This document shows, piece by piece, positions 18,839-30,322 of a stretch of 64,000 nucleotides of DNA. The stretch is from Castellaniella sp. S9 (GTDB taxonomy: Bacteria > Pseudomonadota > Gammaproteobacteria > Burkholderiales > Burkholderiaceae_B). The notes beneath the pieces are model-generated. The model was not told the DNA's origin. It ran no database searches and saw nothing but the letters and a program-made list of their open reading frames with translations. The first letter of the stretch is position 1. The number at the start of each line of letters is the position of its first letter. The stretch covers positions 124,001 to 188,000 of the forward strand of contig NZ_JAPFGD010000007.1 of the NCBI RefSeq assembly GCF_027257175.1. The letters run 5' to 3'. Position numbers and translations under genes: made by a program.

Positions 18839-20896
18839 TTACCCCTTGTCCCCGGGGCCATCGCCCTGGGCGAACCGGCGCTGCAAGGCGCCCTTGAGCC
18901 GCCGGAACTCATGGTCGAAGTCCAGCGTGCGCCGCTGGGACGTCATGGCGGCCAGCAATTCGCTGCCGCCCGACCCCGGACGGATCCACACCCAGACGCG
19001 GCGCTCACGGATGTAGAACATGGAAAACACCCCGATCACCAGCAGGATGCACCCCAGGTAGACGGTGGTCTTGCCCGGGCTGCGGGCCACCTGGAAGACG
19101 CTGGCCTGTACCTGGTCGAAGCCGCTGAGCTGCAGGGCCATCGGCGCCGGATAATCGGGCAGGCTGGTCAAGCCCAGGACCGCCAGGCGCATCCACTGGA
19201 CCTCGCGCTCGCCATCGGCACCCTGGTAATCGACGGGCGGCTGGCCCGCCTGCCGGTGCATGGCATCACGCAATTCGGTGAGGCTGAGCTGGATCATCGG
19301 CACTGCGAAATTCAGGATTTTCTCGCGCTCGCCTTCCGGCGCAGATTCCAGTATGCCATTGAAACCGCGCTCGGAAAACGTCTGCAGGGCGCCGCGTGCC
19401 GCCTGGAACAGCAGCTGGCGCTGCTCGCCCTCGGGGGCGTTGCGTTCGGCGAACCCCCGCGCCGCCGCCTCGCGCAGGATCGGATCGGCCAAGGCCTGCC
19501 GCAGCCGCATGAACTCGCCCATGGTGCCCTGCGCGTCGGCCGGGATGCGCAGGTAGCGGTAGGGTTCGGATGCATTCGTGCGCATCCCCAGCAGGAACAC
19601 CGGGAATCCGTCGATCTCGACCGGCAGCATGTAGTTGTTGAACTCGTGCGCCTGGCCGTCGGCGCCGATCACCTGGTACTGGACGCTGGGCCCGACATTG
19701 CGCAAGCCATCGTTGCGCGGGCGCGCGGCGCTGCCGGTAACGGCCGCGACGTGCTCGGCCATCCCCGAGGGCTGCGGCAGCGCCCCGTCGCCCATGTTCT
19801 CGACGTTGATCACCCGCAGGCTGGTGAAATCGACCTTCACGGCGGCCGCGCCCTTGCCCAGCGAGGTTTCCTGGCCGACGGTCCCCTCGACCTCGGTGGG
19901 CTCGCCCGTCCCCTTCAGGGGCCAGGCGCGCAGACGCAGCGTGCTGCCGCCGTCATCGAAACTGGACTGGTAGACGGTCACGCCCTTGTAGCGCAGGGGC
20001 TCGTTGACCCGGATCGTCTGTTCGAAGCGCTCGCCCGTCGCGAGATCGGTGACCTCGACGTCGCTGCGGAAATCGCTGGGCATCCCGGTCTCGTAGTAAT
20101 CGACGTAAAAACGCTCGAGCCGCAACGAAAACGGCAACGGCTGCAGCAGCACGCCTTGGCCGTACGACACGATGCCCATGCTGCTTTGCTTGCCGTCGGG
20201 CACCAGCATATTCGCCCGGAAGCTGGGATTGCGTGCCGGCAGGCGCCCCGATTCAGGCACGTCGGCGATCAGCATGTTGTCGGTGATCGGATGTTTGTCC
20301 AGCAGCCAGGCCTGCAGGCGCACCGGCAGCTCGCTGTCCAGCAGCCCCCCCAGGCACACCACCACGATGGCGACGTGGGCAAAGATATAGCCCAGGCGAT
20401 TGGCGCCGCCCTTTTTCGCGGCGACCATCAGGCTGTCGCCGTCCTCGCGGACGCGGTAGCGGAAGCCCTGTTCGCGCAGCAGCGCGCCGACCTTGCGGCC
20501 CGCCTGCGCCACATCGTCGTTCGCCTGCAGTTCGACCCGATGATGGAACGCGCGCAGGCTGGAGCCGCGCACATATTCCCGGAATGAGCGGGCATCGCGG
20601 ATCATCTTGGGGGCATTGCGCAAGACGCACAAGGTGGTGGACACCACCAGGAACGCCATGATCAGCAGGAACCACCAGCTGTTGTAGATATGCCAGATGG
20701 AGAACCGGTCGAAGACCGCGAACCAGAAGGGGCCGAACTGGTCGACGTAGGTATTGGCGGCCTGGTTCTGAGGCAAGACCGTGCCGATCAGGCTGGCCAC
20801 GCAAATGAAGACCAGGAGGCTGATGGCAAAGCGCATCGAACCCAGCAGTTCGATCACGTCCGCGCCTCGCACGCGAAAACTGGAAGACGGCGTCAC
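18839..20896 (-). CDS. resB: Cytochrome c biogenesis protein ResB (CcsB)
   Basis: Partner of the WWD protein in System II cytochrome c maturation; membrane protein with a large periplasmic domain. From GTG 20896 it is 685 aa (MTPSSSFRVRGADVIELLGS). Hydrophobic segments lie near 20-45, 70-95, 165-185 and close to the C-terminus. An earlier in-frame TTG at 20914 sits inside a T7 run that may belong to a terminator of the upstream cytochrome gene, so the GTG was preferred. Directly upstream of ccsA, 5 bp apart. Confidence 0.92.
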   Translation of the reverse strand: MTPSSSFRVRGADVIELLGSMRFAISLLVFICVASLIGTVLPQNQAANTYVDQFGPFWFAVFDRFSIWHIYNSWWFLLIMAFLVVSTTLCVLRNAPKMIRDARSFREYVRGSSLRAFHHRVELQANDDVAQAGRKVGALLREQGFRYRVREDGDSLMVAAKKGGANRLGYIFAHVAIVVVCLGGLLDSELPVRLQAWLLDKHPITDNMLIADVPESGRLPARNPSFRANMLVPDGKQSSMGIVSYGQGVLLQPLPFSLRLERFYVDYYETGMPSDFRSDVEVTDLATGERFEQTIRVNEPLRYKGVTVYQSSFDDGGSTLRLRAWPLKGTGEPTEVEGTVGQETSLGKGAAAVKVDFTSLRVINVENMGDGALPQPSGMAEHVAAVTGSAARPRNDGLRNVGPSVQYQVIGADGQAHEFNNYMLPVEIDGFPVFLLGMRTNASEPYRYLRIPADAQGTMGEFMRLRQALADPILREAAARGFAERNAPEGEQRQLLFQAARGALQTFSERGFNGILESAPEGEREKILNFAVPMIQLSLTELRDAMHRQAGQPPVDYQGADGEREVQWMRLAVLGLTSLPDYPAPMALQLSGFDQVQASVFQVARSPGKTTVYLGCILLVIGVFSMFYIRERRVWVWIRPGSGGSELLAAMTSQRRTLDFDHEFRRLKGALQRRFAQGDGPGDKG

Positions 20897-20912
20897 GGCA
20901 ATCCGATTCTGC

Positions 20913-20946
20913 AAAAAAAGGGAGGTGCGCTTGCGCGTGCCCCCCT
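20913..20946 (-). terminator. Possible weak terminator after cytochrome c4
   Basis: On the minus strand an imperfect GC hairpin with a short loop (about 20920-20946) is followed by T7 (20919-20913), about 90 bp past the cytochrome c4 stop. The middle of the stem is mismatched, so it may only attenuate read-through into resB. Confidence 0.3.
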
Positions 20947-21034
20947 CGATTTATATGTCAATCAAAAAACGATACATCGGATCGCGGCCGGCCCCTCCGA
21001 TAACCCTGACCGCAATACGGAAACAGCCCCCTGT

Positions 21035-21727
21035 CTAGCGCAGGCCCGCGGCGTAATCCGCCACGGCGGCGATGTCCTTGTCGTTCATCCTGTCGGCGAT
21101 GTCGTGCATGATGCCATTGGCACGGTCGCCGGCACGGAAAAGCTTGAGCTGGTCGACCAGGTATTCCGGGTGCTGTCCCGCCAGGCGCGGGAACTCGCCG
21201 GGGATCCCGGCGCCGTTGGCCCCGTGGCATGCGGCACAGGCCGGCACCTTGCGATCGACCAGGCCGGCGCGCCAGATATGCTGGCCGCGCTCCATCGTGT
21301 CCTCGTTGGTCGCCGTCGCGGCGGTGTCCGGGTTGAGCGGCTGCTGCGACAGGTACAGGGCGACGTTCTGGATATCCTCGGGCGTCATGCCGGCGGCGAT
21401 GGCCGTCATGATCGAATCCGCGCCGTCATGGCCGCGCCGCACGGCGGGCTTGTCGTCCTTTTTCTGGAAATCGGCGAGCTGCTTGGCGAGGTACTCGTGC
21501 GGCATCGCCGCGAGATTGGGATTCATCGGGATGGTGCTGTTGCCGCCCTCACCGTGACAGGTCACACAGGCGAGCACGCCGCGCGCCGGGTCGCCCTTGA
21601 CGAACAATTGCTCGCCGGCCGCTGCGTCGGGCCGGGCGACGCCCGCATCGGCCGCCAGGGCGCTGGAGACGCTGCCGGCGACAACCAGGCCGGCGGCCAT
21701 GACCATTCTGGAGAGCATGCGATTCAT
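21035..21727 (-). CDS. Diheme cytochrome c4-type protein
   Basis: Periplasmic electron carrier, 230 aa. Signal peptide about 1-25 (cleavage near SALA-ADAG), then two class I cytochrome c domains with heme sites CVTCH (54-58) and CAACH (164-168); GMTPEDIQNVALYLSQQ and NDKDIAAVADYAAGL are the paired C-terminal helices, and a Met for each sixth ligand is present. Two-domain architecture and length match cytochrome c4, which feeds terminal oxidases. Start at ATG 21727. It lies just upstream of the System II maturation genes and divergent from engB. Confidence 0.92.
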   Translation of the reverse strand: MNRMLSRMVMAAGLVVAGSVSSALAADAGVARPDAAAGEQLFVKGDPARGVLACVTCHGEGGNSTIPMNPNLAAMPHEYLAKQLADFQKKDDKPAVRRGHDGADSIMTAIAAGMTPEDIQNVALYLSQQPLNPDTAATATNEDTMERGQHIWRAGLVDRKVPACAACHGANGAGIPGEFPRLAGQHPEYLVDQLKLFRAGDRANGIMHDIADRMNDKDIAAVADYAAGLR

Positions 21728-21861
21728 GAAGTCCTCGATTGTTATTCGATCACGGCGCACCATGGCGCCACCATGCCCGCGCCGAGGATACTGCGTGCTT
21801 CGCGACAGACGGCGCAACAAGTTCAATTCGAAATTATACAATAGCCTTTGACCATTACTGA

Positions 21862-23502
<1,641 letters not shown>

Positions 23503-23532
23503 GAGCGCTGAGCCGCGCGGCAGGCGCCCTGG

Positions 23533-24666
23533 TCAGCGGCGCGGCGGACGCGGCGCCGAGGGACGCGCGCCGATCCTCACCTCGACCTCGATGTCGCGGC
23601 CGCCGCGCAGCAAGCCCAGGCGCACCGGCGTGCCCCGCGCCAGGGGCGCCAGCCGGTTGAGCAGATCGACCGAATCGCGCACGGGCTCGCCATCCAGGGT
23701 CCGCACGATATCCCCCACCTGGATGCCCGCCGCCGCGGCCGGCCCGCGCGGCAGCACGCGCGCCACGATCACCCCGGTCGCCTTGCGCAGGTGGAAGGCG
23801 CGCGCCAGGTCGGGCGTGACATCCTGGGGTTCCAGGCCCAGCCAGCCGCGCTGTACGCTGCCGTGCTGGATGATCTGATCGAGCACGTCGTGCGCCGCCG
23901 CGGCCGGGATCGCGAAGCCGATTCCCAACGAACCGCCGGTCTCGGAATAGATCGCCGTGTTGATCCCGACCAGCTCGCCGCGCGTATCGATCAGCGCACC
24001 GCCCGAGTTGCCGGGATTGATGGCCGCATCGGTCTGGATGAAATTTTCGTAGATGTTGATCCCGAGGCGGTTGCGGCCCAGCGCCGAGACGATGCCCATC
24101 GTGGTGGTCTGGCCGACGCCGAAGGGATTGCCGATGGCCAGCACCACGTCGCCCACGCGGACCTCGCGGCGCGGGCTGAAGGCGATCACCGGCAGGTCGG
24201 ACAGGTCGACGCGCAGCACGGCCAGGTCGCTCTCGGGATCGGCGCCCACCAGCCGGGCCGGCGCCTGGCGGCCGTCGTGCAGGGCCACCCGGATGGCATC
24301 GGCCGACTCGATCACGTGGTGGTTGGTCAGGATGTATCCGTCGGCGCGCACGATCACGCCGGAGCCCAGGCTGGTCGAGGACTGCCGCTGGGTGAAGCCG
24401 GGCAATTGGCGCAACAGCTGCTCCAGGCCGGGATCGCCTGGCAGCGGGATCAGCGGCACGTCCTCATGCCGCTCGGTATAGATGTTCACCACGGCGGGCG
24501 CCGCGCGCTCGACGGCGGCGGCGTAGCTTTGCACGGCCGGCGCCGCCGCGCCGGGCGGGGGGGCCGCCCCCATCCCCAACCACTGGGGCCGCAAGGTCGA
24601 GACGATGAACAGGATGCCCAGGCACACTGTCACGGTCTGCGCGAAAATCAGCCACAATCGACGCAT
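23533..24666 (-). CDS. Membrane-anchored HtrA/DegS-like serine protease
   Basis: Periplasmic trypsin-fold protease, 377 aa, tethered by one N-terminal membrane segment (about 5-25), with a Pro/Ala-rich linker. Catalytic triad: H117 in LTNHHVIE, D147 in PESDLAVL, S221 in [10 protein letters not shown] single C-terminal PDZ domain (about 275-365, [18 protein letters not shown]) gives the DegS layout, which in E. coli senses envelope stress and cleaves an anti-sigma factor. No anti-sigma gene is in this window. Start at ATG 24666 ([10 protein letters not shown]). Divergent from the Nif3 gene with 49 bp between. Confidence 0.92.
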   Translation of the reverse strand: MRRLWLIFAQTVTVCLGILFIVSTLRPQWLGMGAAPPPGAAAPAVQSYAAAVERAAPAVVNIYTERHEDVPLIPLPGDPGLEQLLRQLPGFTQRQSSTSLGSGVIVRADGYILTNHHVIESADAIRVALHDGRQAPARLVGADPESDLAVLRVDLSDLPVIAFSPRREVRVGDVVLAIGNPFGVGQTTTMGIVSALGRNRLGINIYENFIQTDAAINPGNSGGALIDTRGELVGINTAIYSETGGSLGIGFAIPAAAAHDVLDQIIQHGSVQRGWLGLEPQDVTPDLARAFHLRKATGVIVARVLPRGPAAAAGIQVGDIVRTLDGEPVRDSVDLLNRLAPLARGTPVRLGLLRGGRDIEVEVRIGARPSAPRPPRR

Positions 24667-24715
24667 GGCATGCTGGCCGGCATCACGCCGGGAACTCGGA
24701 TCGAAGGAAGAAGGA

Positions 24716-25492
24716 ATGACACAGGTACCCCTGCACGAACTCGCGGCGTGGTTCGACGACACGCTGCAGGCCGGGCGATTCCGCGACTACTGCCCCAACG
24801 GCCTGCAGGTCGAGGGCCGCGGCGCCGTGGGCCGCATCATCGCCGGCGTCACCGCCTCGCAGGCGCTCATCGAGGCCGCCATCCGCGAAAAGGCCGACGC
24901 CATCCTGGTGCATCACGGCTGGTTCTGGAAAAACGAAGATCCCCGCGTCCGGGGCCCGAAGCGCACCCGCCTGGCGCTCATGCTGGAGCACGGACTGAGC
25001 CTGTTCGCCTACCACCTGCCGCTGGACGCCCATCCATTGCTGGGCAACAACGCCCAACTGGGGCGAGTCCTGGGGTGGACGCCGGACACCGATACGGCCG
25101 GGGCCCCGCGCCGTTGCGGACCCGACGAGCTGGTCTGGCTGGGCCGGCCGCGCGCGGCCATGCCGCTGGCGGAACTGGCCCGCGACGTGGGACGGCGCCT
25201 GGCGCGCGAGCCCTTGGTCGTCGGCGACGCGCAACGCCCGATCACACGCGTGGCCTGGTGCACGGGCGCGGCGCAAGGCATGATGGACGCCGCCGTCGAG
25301 GCCGGCGTCGACGCCTATCTGACAGGCGAGGTGTCCGAACAGACCGTCCACCTCGCGCGCGAGACCGGCGTGGCCTTCATCGGCGCGGGCCACCACGCCA
25401 CCGAACGCTACGGCGTGCAGGCGCTGGGCGCAGCGGCCGCCGCGCAATTCGGCATCCGCTGCGATTTCGTGGACATCGACAACCCGGCCTGA
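24716..25492 (+). CDS. Nif3-like dinuclear metal centre hexameric protein
   Basis: YbgI/Nif3 family, 258 aa, formerly annotated as GTP cyclohydrolase 1 type 2. Metal ligands are visible as LVHHGWFW near residue 63, HLPLDAH, and [11 protein letters not shown] toward the C-terminus. Start at ATG 24716, right after GGAAGAAGGA. The molecular role of the family is not firmly settled; it forms a hexameric ring with a di-metal site. The DegS-like/Nif3/mscL/petABC neighbourhood is common in Burkholderiales. Confidence 0.9.
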   Translation: MTQVPLHELAAWFDDTLQAGRFRDYCPNGLQVEGRGAVGRIIAGVTASQALIEAAIREKADAILVHHGWFWKNEDPRVRGPKRTRLALMLEHGLSLFAYHLPLDAHPLLGNNAQLGRVLGWTPDTDTAGAPRRCGPDELVWLGRPRAAMPLAELARDVGRRLAREPLVVGDAQRPITRVAWCTGAAQGMMDAAVEAGVDAYLTGEVSEQTVHLARETGVAFIGAGHHATERYGVQALGAAAAAQFGIRCDFVDIDNPA

Positions 25493-25499
25493 AGGCGGC

Positions 25500-25520
25500 C
25501 GCGGACAGCGCGTGTCCGCG
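25500..25520. terminator. Hairpin between convergent Nif3-like gene and mscL
   Basis: CGCGGACA (25500-25507) and TGTCCGCG (25513-25520) form an 8-bp stem with a 5-base loop in the 29-bp gap between two convergent stops. There is no strong T tract on either side, so termination here is plausible but not certain. Confidence 0.4.
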
Positions 25521-25521
25521 A

Positions 25522-25974
25522 TCATTTCCTCAGCGAGTCGCGGATCTCGCGCAGCAGCAGGACATCCTCGGGCGTGGCCGGTGCGGCAGCTGGCGGCGGC
25601 GGGGCCTCGAAGCGGCGCCGGGCGTTGTTGACCGCCTTGACCATGATGAACACCACCAGGGCGAGCAACAGGAAATTGATGAACACCGTGAGAAAATGGC
25701 CCCAGGCGAACACCACGCCGCCGGCCTGGGTCAAGGCCTCGTGGGTCTGCGGTCCCGCATAGCCCTCGGGCATGCGCAGAATCAGGAACAGATTGTCGAA
25801 GTTGACCTCGCCGCCGAGGATGAAGCTGATGACCGGCATCACGAGGTCGTTGACGATCGAATCGATGATCTTGCCGAACGCGGCGCCGATGATCACACCG
25901 ATCGCCAAGTCCATCATATTGCCCTTGATCGCGAATTCCTGGAATTCCTTGATGAAACCTCTTGCGTTGGCCAT
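25522..25974 (-). CDS. mscL: Large-conductance mechanosensitive channel MscL
   Basis: Emergency osmotic release valve in the inner membrane, a homopentamer. 150 aa. N-terminal amphipathic helix [15 protein letters not shown]1 [18 protein letters not shown] with VNDLVMPVI, periplasmic loop, TM2 near 75-100 and a charged C-terminal bundle ([13 protein letters not shown]). Start at ATG 25974 with GGGAGGT about 8 bases upstream. A Pro/Ala run (PPPPAAAPA) lies before the C-terminal helix. Divergent from petA. Confidence 0.97.
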   Translation of the reverse strand: MANARGFIKEFQEFAIKGNMMDLAIGVIIGAAFGKIIDSIVNDLVMPVISFILGGEVNFDNLFLILRMPEGYAGPQTHEALTQAGGVVFAWGHFLTVFINFLLLALVVFIMVKAVNNARRRFEAPPPPAAAPATPEDVLLLREIRDSLRK

Positions 25975-26098
25975 GCCACCTCCCTTCTTGGATTTCGCCC
26001 TACTTGGCGTAACGCTATAATACGCGGCTGAAGAGCCTTTTGCGCAAGCAGACATTTCAACGCAAAGCCCAGCGGGCACAGCAACCAGGGATACAAGA

Positions 26099-26743
26099 AT
26101 GAGTCAGAACACGACACAGTCCGACGAACAGGGCGCGGTCGATCCGAACCTGCCACCCGATCCTTCCCGCCGATTCTGGGTCGCTTCGGCCTGTACCCTG
26201 GGCGGCGTGGCGGGTGTGGCAACGGCGGTTCCCTTCGTCGGTTCTTTTGCTCCTTCTGAAAAGGCCCGCGCGGCGGGCGCCCCCGTCGAGGCCGACATCT
26301 CGGGCCTCGCGCCGGGCCAGATGCTGACCGTGGAATGGCGCGGCAAGCCCGTCTGGATCGTGCGCCGCACGCAGGCCGAACTCGACGCCCTGCCCAAGCA
26401 CGACGCCGAGCTCGCCGACCCGCAGTCCGAGCGCCCCGGCTATACCCCCGATTTCGCCAAAAACGAATACCGTTCCCGCAAGCCCGAGATCTTCGTCTGC
26501 ATCGGCATCTGCACCCACCTGGGCTGCTCGCCCACCGCGCACTTCCAGCCCGGGCCGCAGCCCGGTCTGCCGGCCGACTGGCCCGGCGGCTGGTTCTGCC
26601 CCTGCCACGGATCCACCTTCGATCTGGCGGGACGGGTGTTCGCCAACAAACCGGCCCCCGACAACCTCGAAATCCCGCCCTACGTTTTCTCCGCCGACGG
26701 CACTCGCGTCACGATCGGCGTCGAAGAAAACGAACAGGCCTGA
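26099..26743 (+). CDS. petA: Ubiquinol-cytochrome c reductase iron-sulfur (Rieske) subunit
   Basis: Rieske subunit of the bc1 complex, 214 aa. N-terminal anchor with a twin-arginine motif SRRFWVAS (23-30), as is usual for Tat-exported Rieske proteins. 2Fe-2S ligands C138/H140 in CTHLGC and C167/H170 in CPCHGST; C143 and C169 make the disulfide. Start at ATG 26099. First gene of petABC, with petB 47 bp downstream. Confidence 0.97.
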   Translation: MSQNTTQSDEQGAVDPNLPPDPSRRFWVASACTLGGVAGVATAVPFVGSFAPSEKARAAGAPVEADISGLAPGQMLTVEWRGKPVWIVRRTQAELDALPKHDAELADPQSERPGYTPDFAKNEYRSRKPEIFVCIGICTHLGCSPTAHFQPGPQPGLPADWPGGWFCPCHGSTFDLAGRVFANKPAPDNLEIPPYVFSADGTRVTIGVEENEQA

Positions 26744-26790
26744 TGACCCGCGGTCATCGTTCCGTGACACTGAGAAACTAGGAGCCATTC

Positions 26791-28176
26791 ATGGCCGAGA
26801 AAAACGTCGAGACGACCGGATTGCTGGGTTGGGTGGATCGCCGATTCCCGCTGACCAGCATGATCAAGGAGCACATGTCCGAGTACTATGCTCCCAAGAA
26901 TTTCAATTTCTGGTATTTCTTTGGATCGCTGGCGCTGCTGGTGCTGGTCATCCAGATCGTCACCGGCATCTTCCTGGTGATGAGCTACAAGCCCGACGCG
27001 CGCTTCGCGTTCGAATCCGTCGAGTACATCATGCGCGAGGTGCCGGGCGGCTGGTTCATCCGCTACATGCACTCGACCGGCGCGTCGATGTTCTTCGTGG
27101 TCGTCTACCTGCACATGCTGCGCGGCCTGTTCTACGGCTCCTACCGCAAGCCCCGCGAGCTGGTCTGGATCTTCGGCGTGGCGATCTTCCTGTGCCTGAT
27201 GGGCGAGGCGTTCTTCGGCTATCTGCTGCCCTGGGGCCAGATGTCCTACTGGGGCGCCCAGGTGATCGTGAACCTGTTCTCGGCCATCCCCTTCATCGGC
27301 CCCGAACTGTCGCTGTGGATCCGCGGTGACTACGTGGTCTCCGACGCCACCCTCAACCGCTTCTTCGCCTTCCACGTGATCGCCATCCCGCTGGTGCTGA
27401 TCGGCCTGGTCGTGGCGCACATCCTCGCCCTGCACGAGGTGGGCTCCAACAACCCCGACGGCGTCGAAATCAAGCAAGGCCCCAAGGACAAATACGGCCG
27501 TCCGGTCGACGGCATCCCGTTCCACCCCTACTACTCCGTGCACGACATGGTGGGCGTGGCCGGATTCCTCATCGTGTTCGCCGCGATCATTTTCTTCGGC
27601 CCCGAGATGGGCGGCTACTTCCTCGAATACAACAACTTCATCCCGGCCGATCCGCTCAAGACCCCGCCGCACATCGCGCCGGTCTGGTACTTCACGCCGT
27701 TCTATACGATGCTGCGCGCCACCACCAGCGACTTTACGTGGGTGCTGGCCGCCGCCGCCTTGATCGCGGCCGTGGCCTTGTTCATCAAGGGCCGCCTGCC
27801 CGGCATCTGGCGCGTGATCGTCCCGGTCATCCTGCTGGCCGTCGCCGTGCTGCTCAAGGTCTTCGACGCCAAGTTCTGGGGTGTCGTGTCCATGGGCGGT
27901 GCCGTCGTGATCCTGTTCTTCCTGCCGTGGCTCGACCACTCGCCGGTCAAGTCCATCCGCTACCGTCCGAACTGGCACAAGGTGCTGTACGCGATCTTCA
28001 TCATCAATTTCCTGATCCTGGGCTGGCTGGGCACGCAGCCGGTCACCCCGACCTACACCCTCATGGGCCAAGTCGGGACGGTCATCTACCTGGCGTTCTT
28101 CCTGCTGATGCCCGTCTGGAGCCGCCTGGGCACCTTCAAGCCGGTGCCCGACCGCGTCACGTTCCACGCCCACTAA
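26791..28176 (+). CDS. petB: Cytochrome b of the bc1 complex
   Basis: Diheme quinol-oxidising subunit, 461 aa with eight or nine hydrophobic segments. Heme-ligand histidines lie in RYMHSTGASM/YLHMLRG and, on helix D, in FHVIAIP/VAHILALH. The Qo-site signature appears as the PEW-like DPLKTPPHIAPVWYF; the Glu is replaced by V-W here as in several betaproteobacteria (PVWYF). Start at ATG 26791 with AGGAG upstream. Translationally between petA and petC. Confidence 0.97.
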   Translation: MAEKNVETTGLLGWVDRRFPLTSMIKEHMSEYYAPKNFNFWYFFGSLALLVLVIQIVTGIFLVMSYKPDARFAFESVEYIMREVPGGWFIRYMHSTGASMFFVVVYLHMLRGLFYGSYRKPRELVWIFGVAIFLCLMGEAFFGYLLPWGQMSYWGAQVIVNLFSAIPFIGPELSLWIRGDYVVSDATLNRFFAFHVIAIPLVLIGLVVAHILALHEVGSNNPDGVEIKQGPKDKYGRPVDGIPFHPYYSVHDMVGVAGFLIVFAAIIFFGPEMGGYFLEYNNFIPADPLKTPPHIAPVWYFTPFYTMLRATTSDFTWVLAAAALIAAVALFIKGRLPGIWRVIVPVILLAVAVLLKVFDAKFWGVVSMGGAVVILFFLPWLDHSPVKSIRYRPNWHKVLYAIFIINFLILGWLGTQPVTPTYTLMGQVGTVIYLAFFLLMPVWSRLGTFKPVPDRVTFHAH

Positions 28177-28202
28177 GGCCATCACCACGTTACGGAAAGA
28201 TC

Positions 28203-29051
28203 ATGATCAAAAAATTGCTCGGTGCCCTGGCCCTGTCCCTGACCTGCGCGATGGCCGTCGCGGCCGAAGGCGGGGTGCACCTGGATCGCGCCCCGGACCG
28301 CATCAACGACCTGGCCGCGCTGCAAAACGGCGCCAAACTCTTCGTCAACTACTGTCTGAACTGCCACAGCGCCAACTCCATGCGCTACAACAAGCTCACC
28401 GACCTGGGGCTGACAGAGGACGACATCAAGAAAAACCTGCTGTTCACCGCCGACAAGGTGGGCGAACTCATGACCATCGCCATGACACCCGAGGACGGCA
28501 AGAAATGGTTCGGCACCACGCCGCCCGACCTGTCGGTGATCGCGCGCGCCAAGAGCACGACCATGGGTCCGTCCGGCGTGGACTACATCTACACCTACCT
28601 GCGCACCTTCTATCGCGACGCCTCCAAAAAGACCGGCTGGGACAACACCACCTTCCCCAGCGTGGCGATGCCCAACGTGCTCTGGGAACTCGAGGGCCCG
28701 CGCAGCATGACGCGCATCGCGGTCCATGAGGTCACCGCCGACGACGGCTCCACGCAGTGGACGCGCACGACCCAGACCTTCGACCCCGAGGGCTTCTCGA
28801 CCGTCAAGGACGAGGCGCTCAAGGACTACCATGGCGGCCCGTCCGAAAAGATCACCTTCCATACCGATGATCCCAAGCAGTTCAGCGCCTTCGAGAGCAA
28901 CGTCGCCGACATCAGCAATTTCCTGGGCTGGATGGCCGAACCCAACCAGCTCCTGCGCAAGCAGATCGGCGTATGGGTCATGCTGTTCCTGTTCCTCTTC
29001 CTGTTTGTCGCCATACGCATGAATGCGTCATACTGGAAGCATGTCAGGTAG
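28203..29051 (+). CDS. petC: Cytochrome c1 of the bc1 complex
   Basis: Membrane-anchored monoheme cytochrome c1, 282 aa. Signal peptide 1-21, heme site CLNCH (51-55), sixth-ligand Met region later (AMPNVLWELEGP), and a C-terminal anchor near 255-275 (VWVMLFLFLFLF). Start at ATG 28203, 26 bp after petB. It needs the System II maturation genes at 17.5-20.9 kb for heme attachment. Confidence 0.96.
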   Translation: MIKKLLGALALSLTCAMAVAAEGGVHLDRAPDRINDLAALQNGAKLFVNYCLNCHSANSMRYNKLTDLGLTEDDIKKNLLFTADKVGELMTIAMTPEDGKKWFGTTPPDLSVIARAKSTTMGPSGVDYIYTYLRTFYRDASKKTGWDNTTFPSVAMPNVLWELEGPRSMTRIAVHEVTADDGSTQWTRTTQTFDPEGFSTVKDEALKDYHGGPSEKITFHTDDPKQFSAFESNVADISNFLGWMAEPNQLLRKQIGVWVMLFLFLFLFVAIRMNASYWKHVR

Positions 29052-29273
29052 ATCCCGCGCCCTCCGGGGCGCGTGACCGGCCTGGCGGATGGAATGGGCG
29101 TGTCATGCGCCTGTTCCGTTTTTCAGGGGTCGCACCGCACGTTCCCGTCGAAGGCTCGATGGAAACCATCTCCTGAAGGGGATGATCGGTCGCCGTAGCG
29201 GTGCAGCCCCGTTCTTGCCGCTCCGCCCGCTCACGGGTGCGGATTGAAACATCTTTGCATTGGAACCCACGAC
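29052..29273. other. petC-sspA intergenic region
   Basis: 222 bp without a gene. A 7-bp GC hairpin with a 4-base loop (29056-29073) lies just past the petC stop but has no T tract. The rest shows no repeat or clear promoter I can defend, though sspA presumably has its own. Confidence 0.5.
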
Positions 29274-29882
29274 ATGATGGTGCTCTATTCCGGAACGACC
29301 TGCCCCTTTTCCCAACGCTGCCGCTTCGTGTTGTTTGAAAAGGGCATGGATTTCGAGATCCGCGACATCGACCTGTACAACAAGCCCGAGGACATCGCCG
29401 TGATGAATCCGTACGGACAGGTTCCCATCCTCGTCGAGCGCGACCTGATCCTGTACGAATCCAACATCATCAACGAATACATCGACGAGCGCTTCCCGCA
29501 TCCGCAGCTGATGCCGGCCGACCCCATCATGCGGGCGCGCACCCGGCTGTTCCTGTACAACTTCGAAAAAGAGCTGTTCGTCCACGTCTCGGTGCTCGAG
29601 AACCGCAACCCGGTCGAGGCCAAGGCCCGCGAGGCCGCACGCAACAACATCCGCGACCGCCTGTCCCAGCTCGCCCCGCTGCTGGTCAAGAACAAATACA
29701 TGCTGGGCGACGAATTCTCGATGCTCGACGTGGCCATCGCCCCGCTGCTGTGGCGCCTCGACCACTACGAGATCGAACTGCCCAAGAGCGCCGCGCCCAT
29801 CCAGAAATACGCCGAGCGCCTGTTCTCACGCCCGGCCTACATCGAGTCGCTGACCCCGTCTGAAAAGGTCATGCGGCGCTGA
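29274..29882 (+). CDS. sspA: Stringent starvation protein A (GST fold)
   Basis: RNA polymerase-associated protein of the glutathione S-transferase fold, 202 aa; in E. coli it acts during stationary phase and acid stress. N-terminal thioredoxin-like part MMVLYSGTTCPFSQRCRFVL, NPYGQVPILVERD and ESNIINEYIDERFP are close to the family. Start at ATG 29274 (family start MMVLYS); a TTG ten codons earlier is unlikely. sspB follows with 2 bases between. Confidence 0.95.
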   Translation: MMVLYSGTTCPFSQRCRFVLFEKGMDFEIRDIDLYNKPEDIAVMNPYGQVPILVERDLILYESNIINEYIDERFPHPQLMPADPIMRARTRLFLYNFEKELFVHVSVLENRNPVEAKAREAARNNIRDRLSQLAPLLVKNKYMLGDEFSMLDVAIAPLLWRLDHYEIELPKSAAPIQKYAERLFSRPAYIESLTPSEKVMRR

Positions 29883-29884
29883 AC

Positions 29885-30322
29885 ATGCAGGAAGCCTCCA
29901 CCAAACCCTACCTGATCCGCGCCCTGCACGAATGGTGCATGGACAACGGCTACACGCCACACATCGTCGTCACCGTGGACGCCAACACCGTCGTCCCGGC
30001 AGCCCATATCCATGACGGCCAGATCACGCTGAACATCAGCCCCCTGGCCACCAACCGGCTGGCCATCGGCAACGACTACATCGAGTTCGAGGCCCGGTTC
30101 AGCGGGGTGACCGAACACCTGTTCGTTCCCGTGGCGGCAGTGGCCGCCATCTACGCGCGCGAGACCGGCGCGGGTATGGGTTTCGAGGTGGTCGAATCAC
30201 AGCCCTACCCCGGCGGCCAGGACGGCAGCCCCGACGCCGGGCCCGAGGCCCCGCGCACCCCGCCGCCGGACGGGGGCGGGCCCGACGATCCCAAGCCTCC
30301 CCGGCTCAAGGTCGTCAAGTAG
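29885..30322 (+). CDS. sspB: ClpXP protease specificity-enhancing factor SspB
   Basis: Adaptor that carries ssrA-tagged proteins to ClpXP. 145 aa: folded dimer domain (about 1-105, KPYLIRALHEWCMDNGYTPH at the start), a Pro/Gly/Asp-rich flexible linker, and the short C-terminal ClpX-binding module PRLKVVK. The last 8 bp overlap the 3' end of the convergent gene at 30315. Confidence 0.95.
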   Translation: MQEASTKPYLIRALHEWCMDNGYTPHIVVTVDANTVVPAAHIHDGQITLNISPLATNRLAIGNDYIEFEARFSGVTEHLFVPVAAVAAIYARETGAGMGFEVVESQPYPGGQDGSPDAGPEAPRTPPPDGGGPDDPKPPRLKVVK

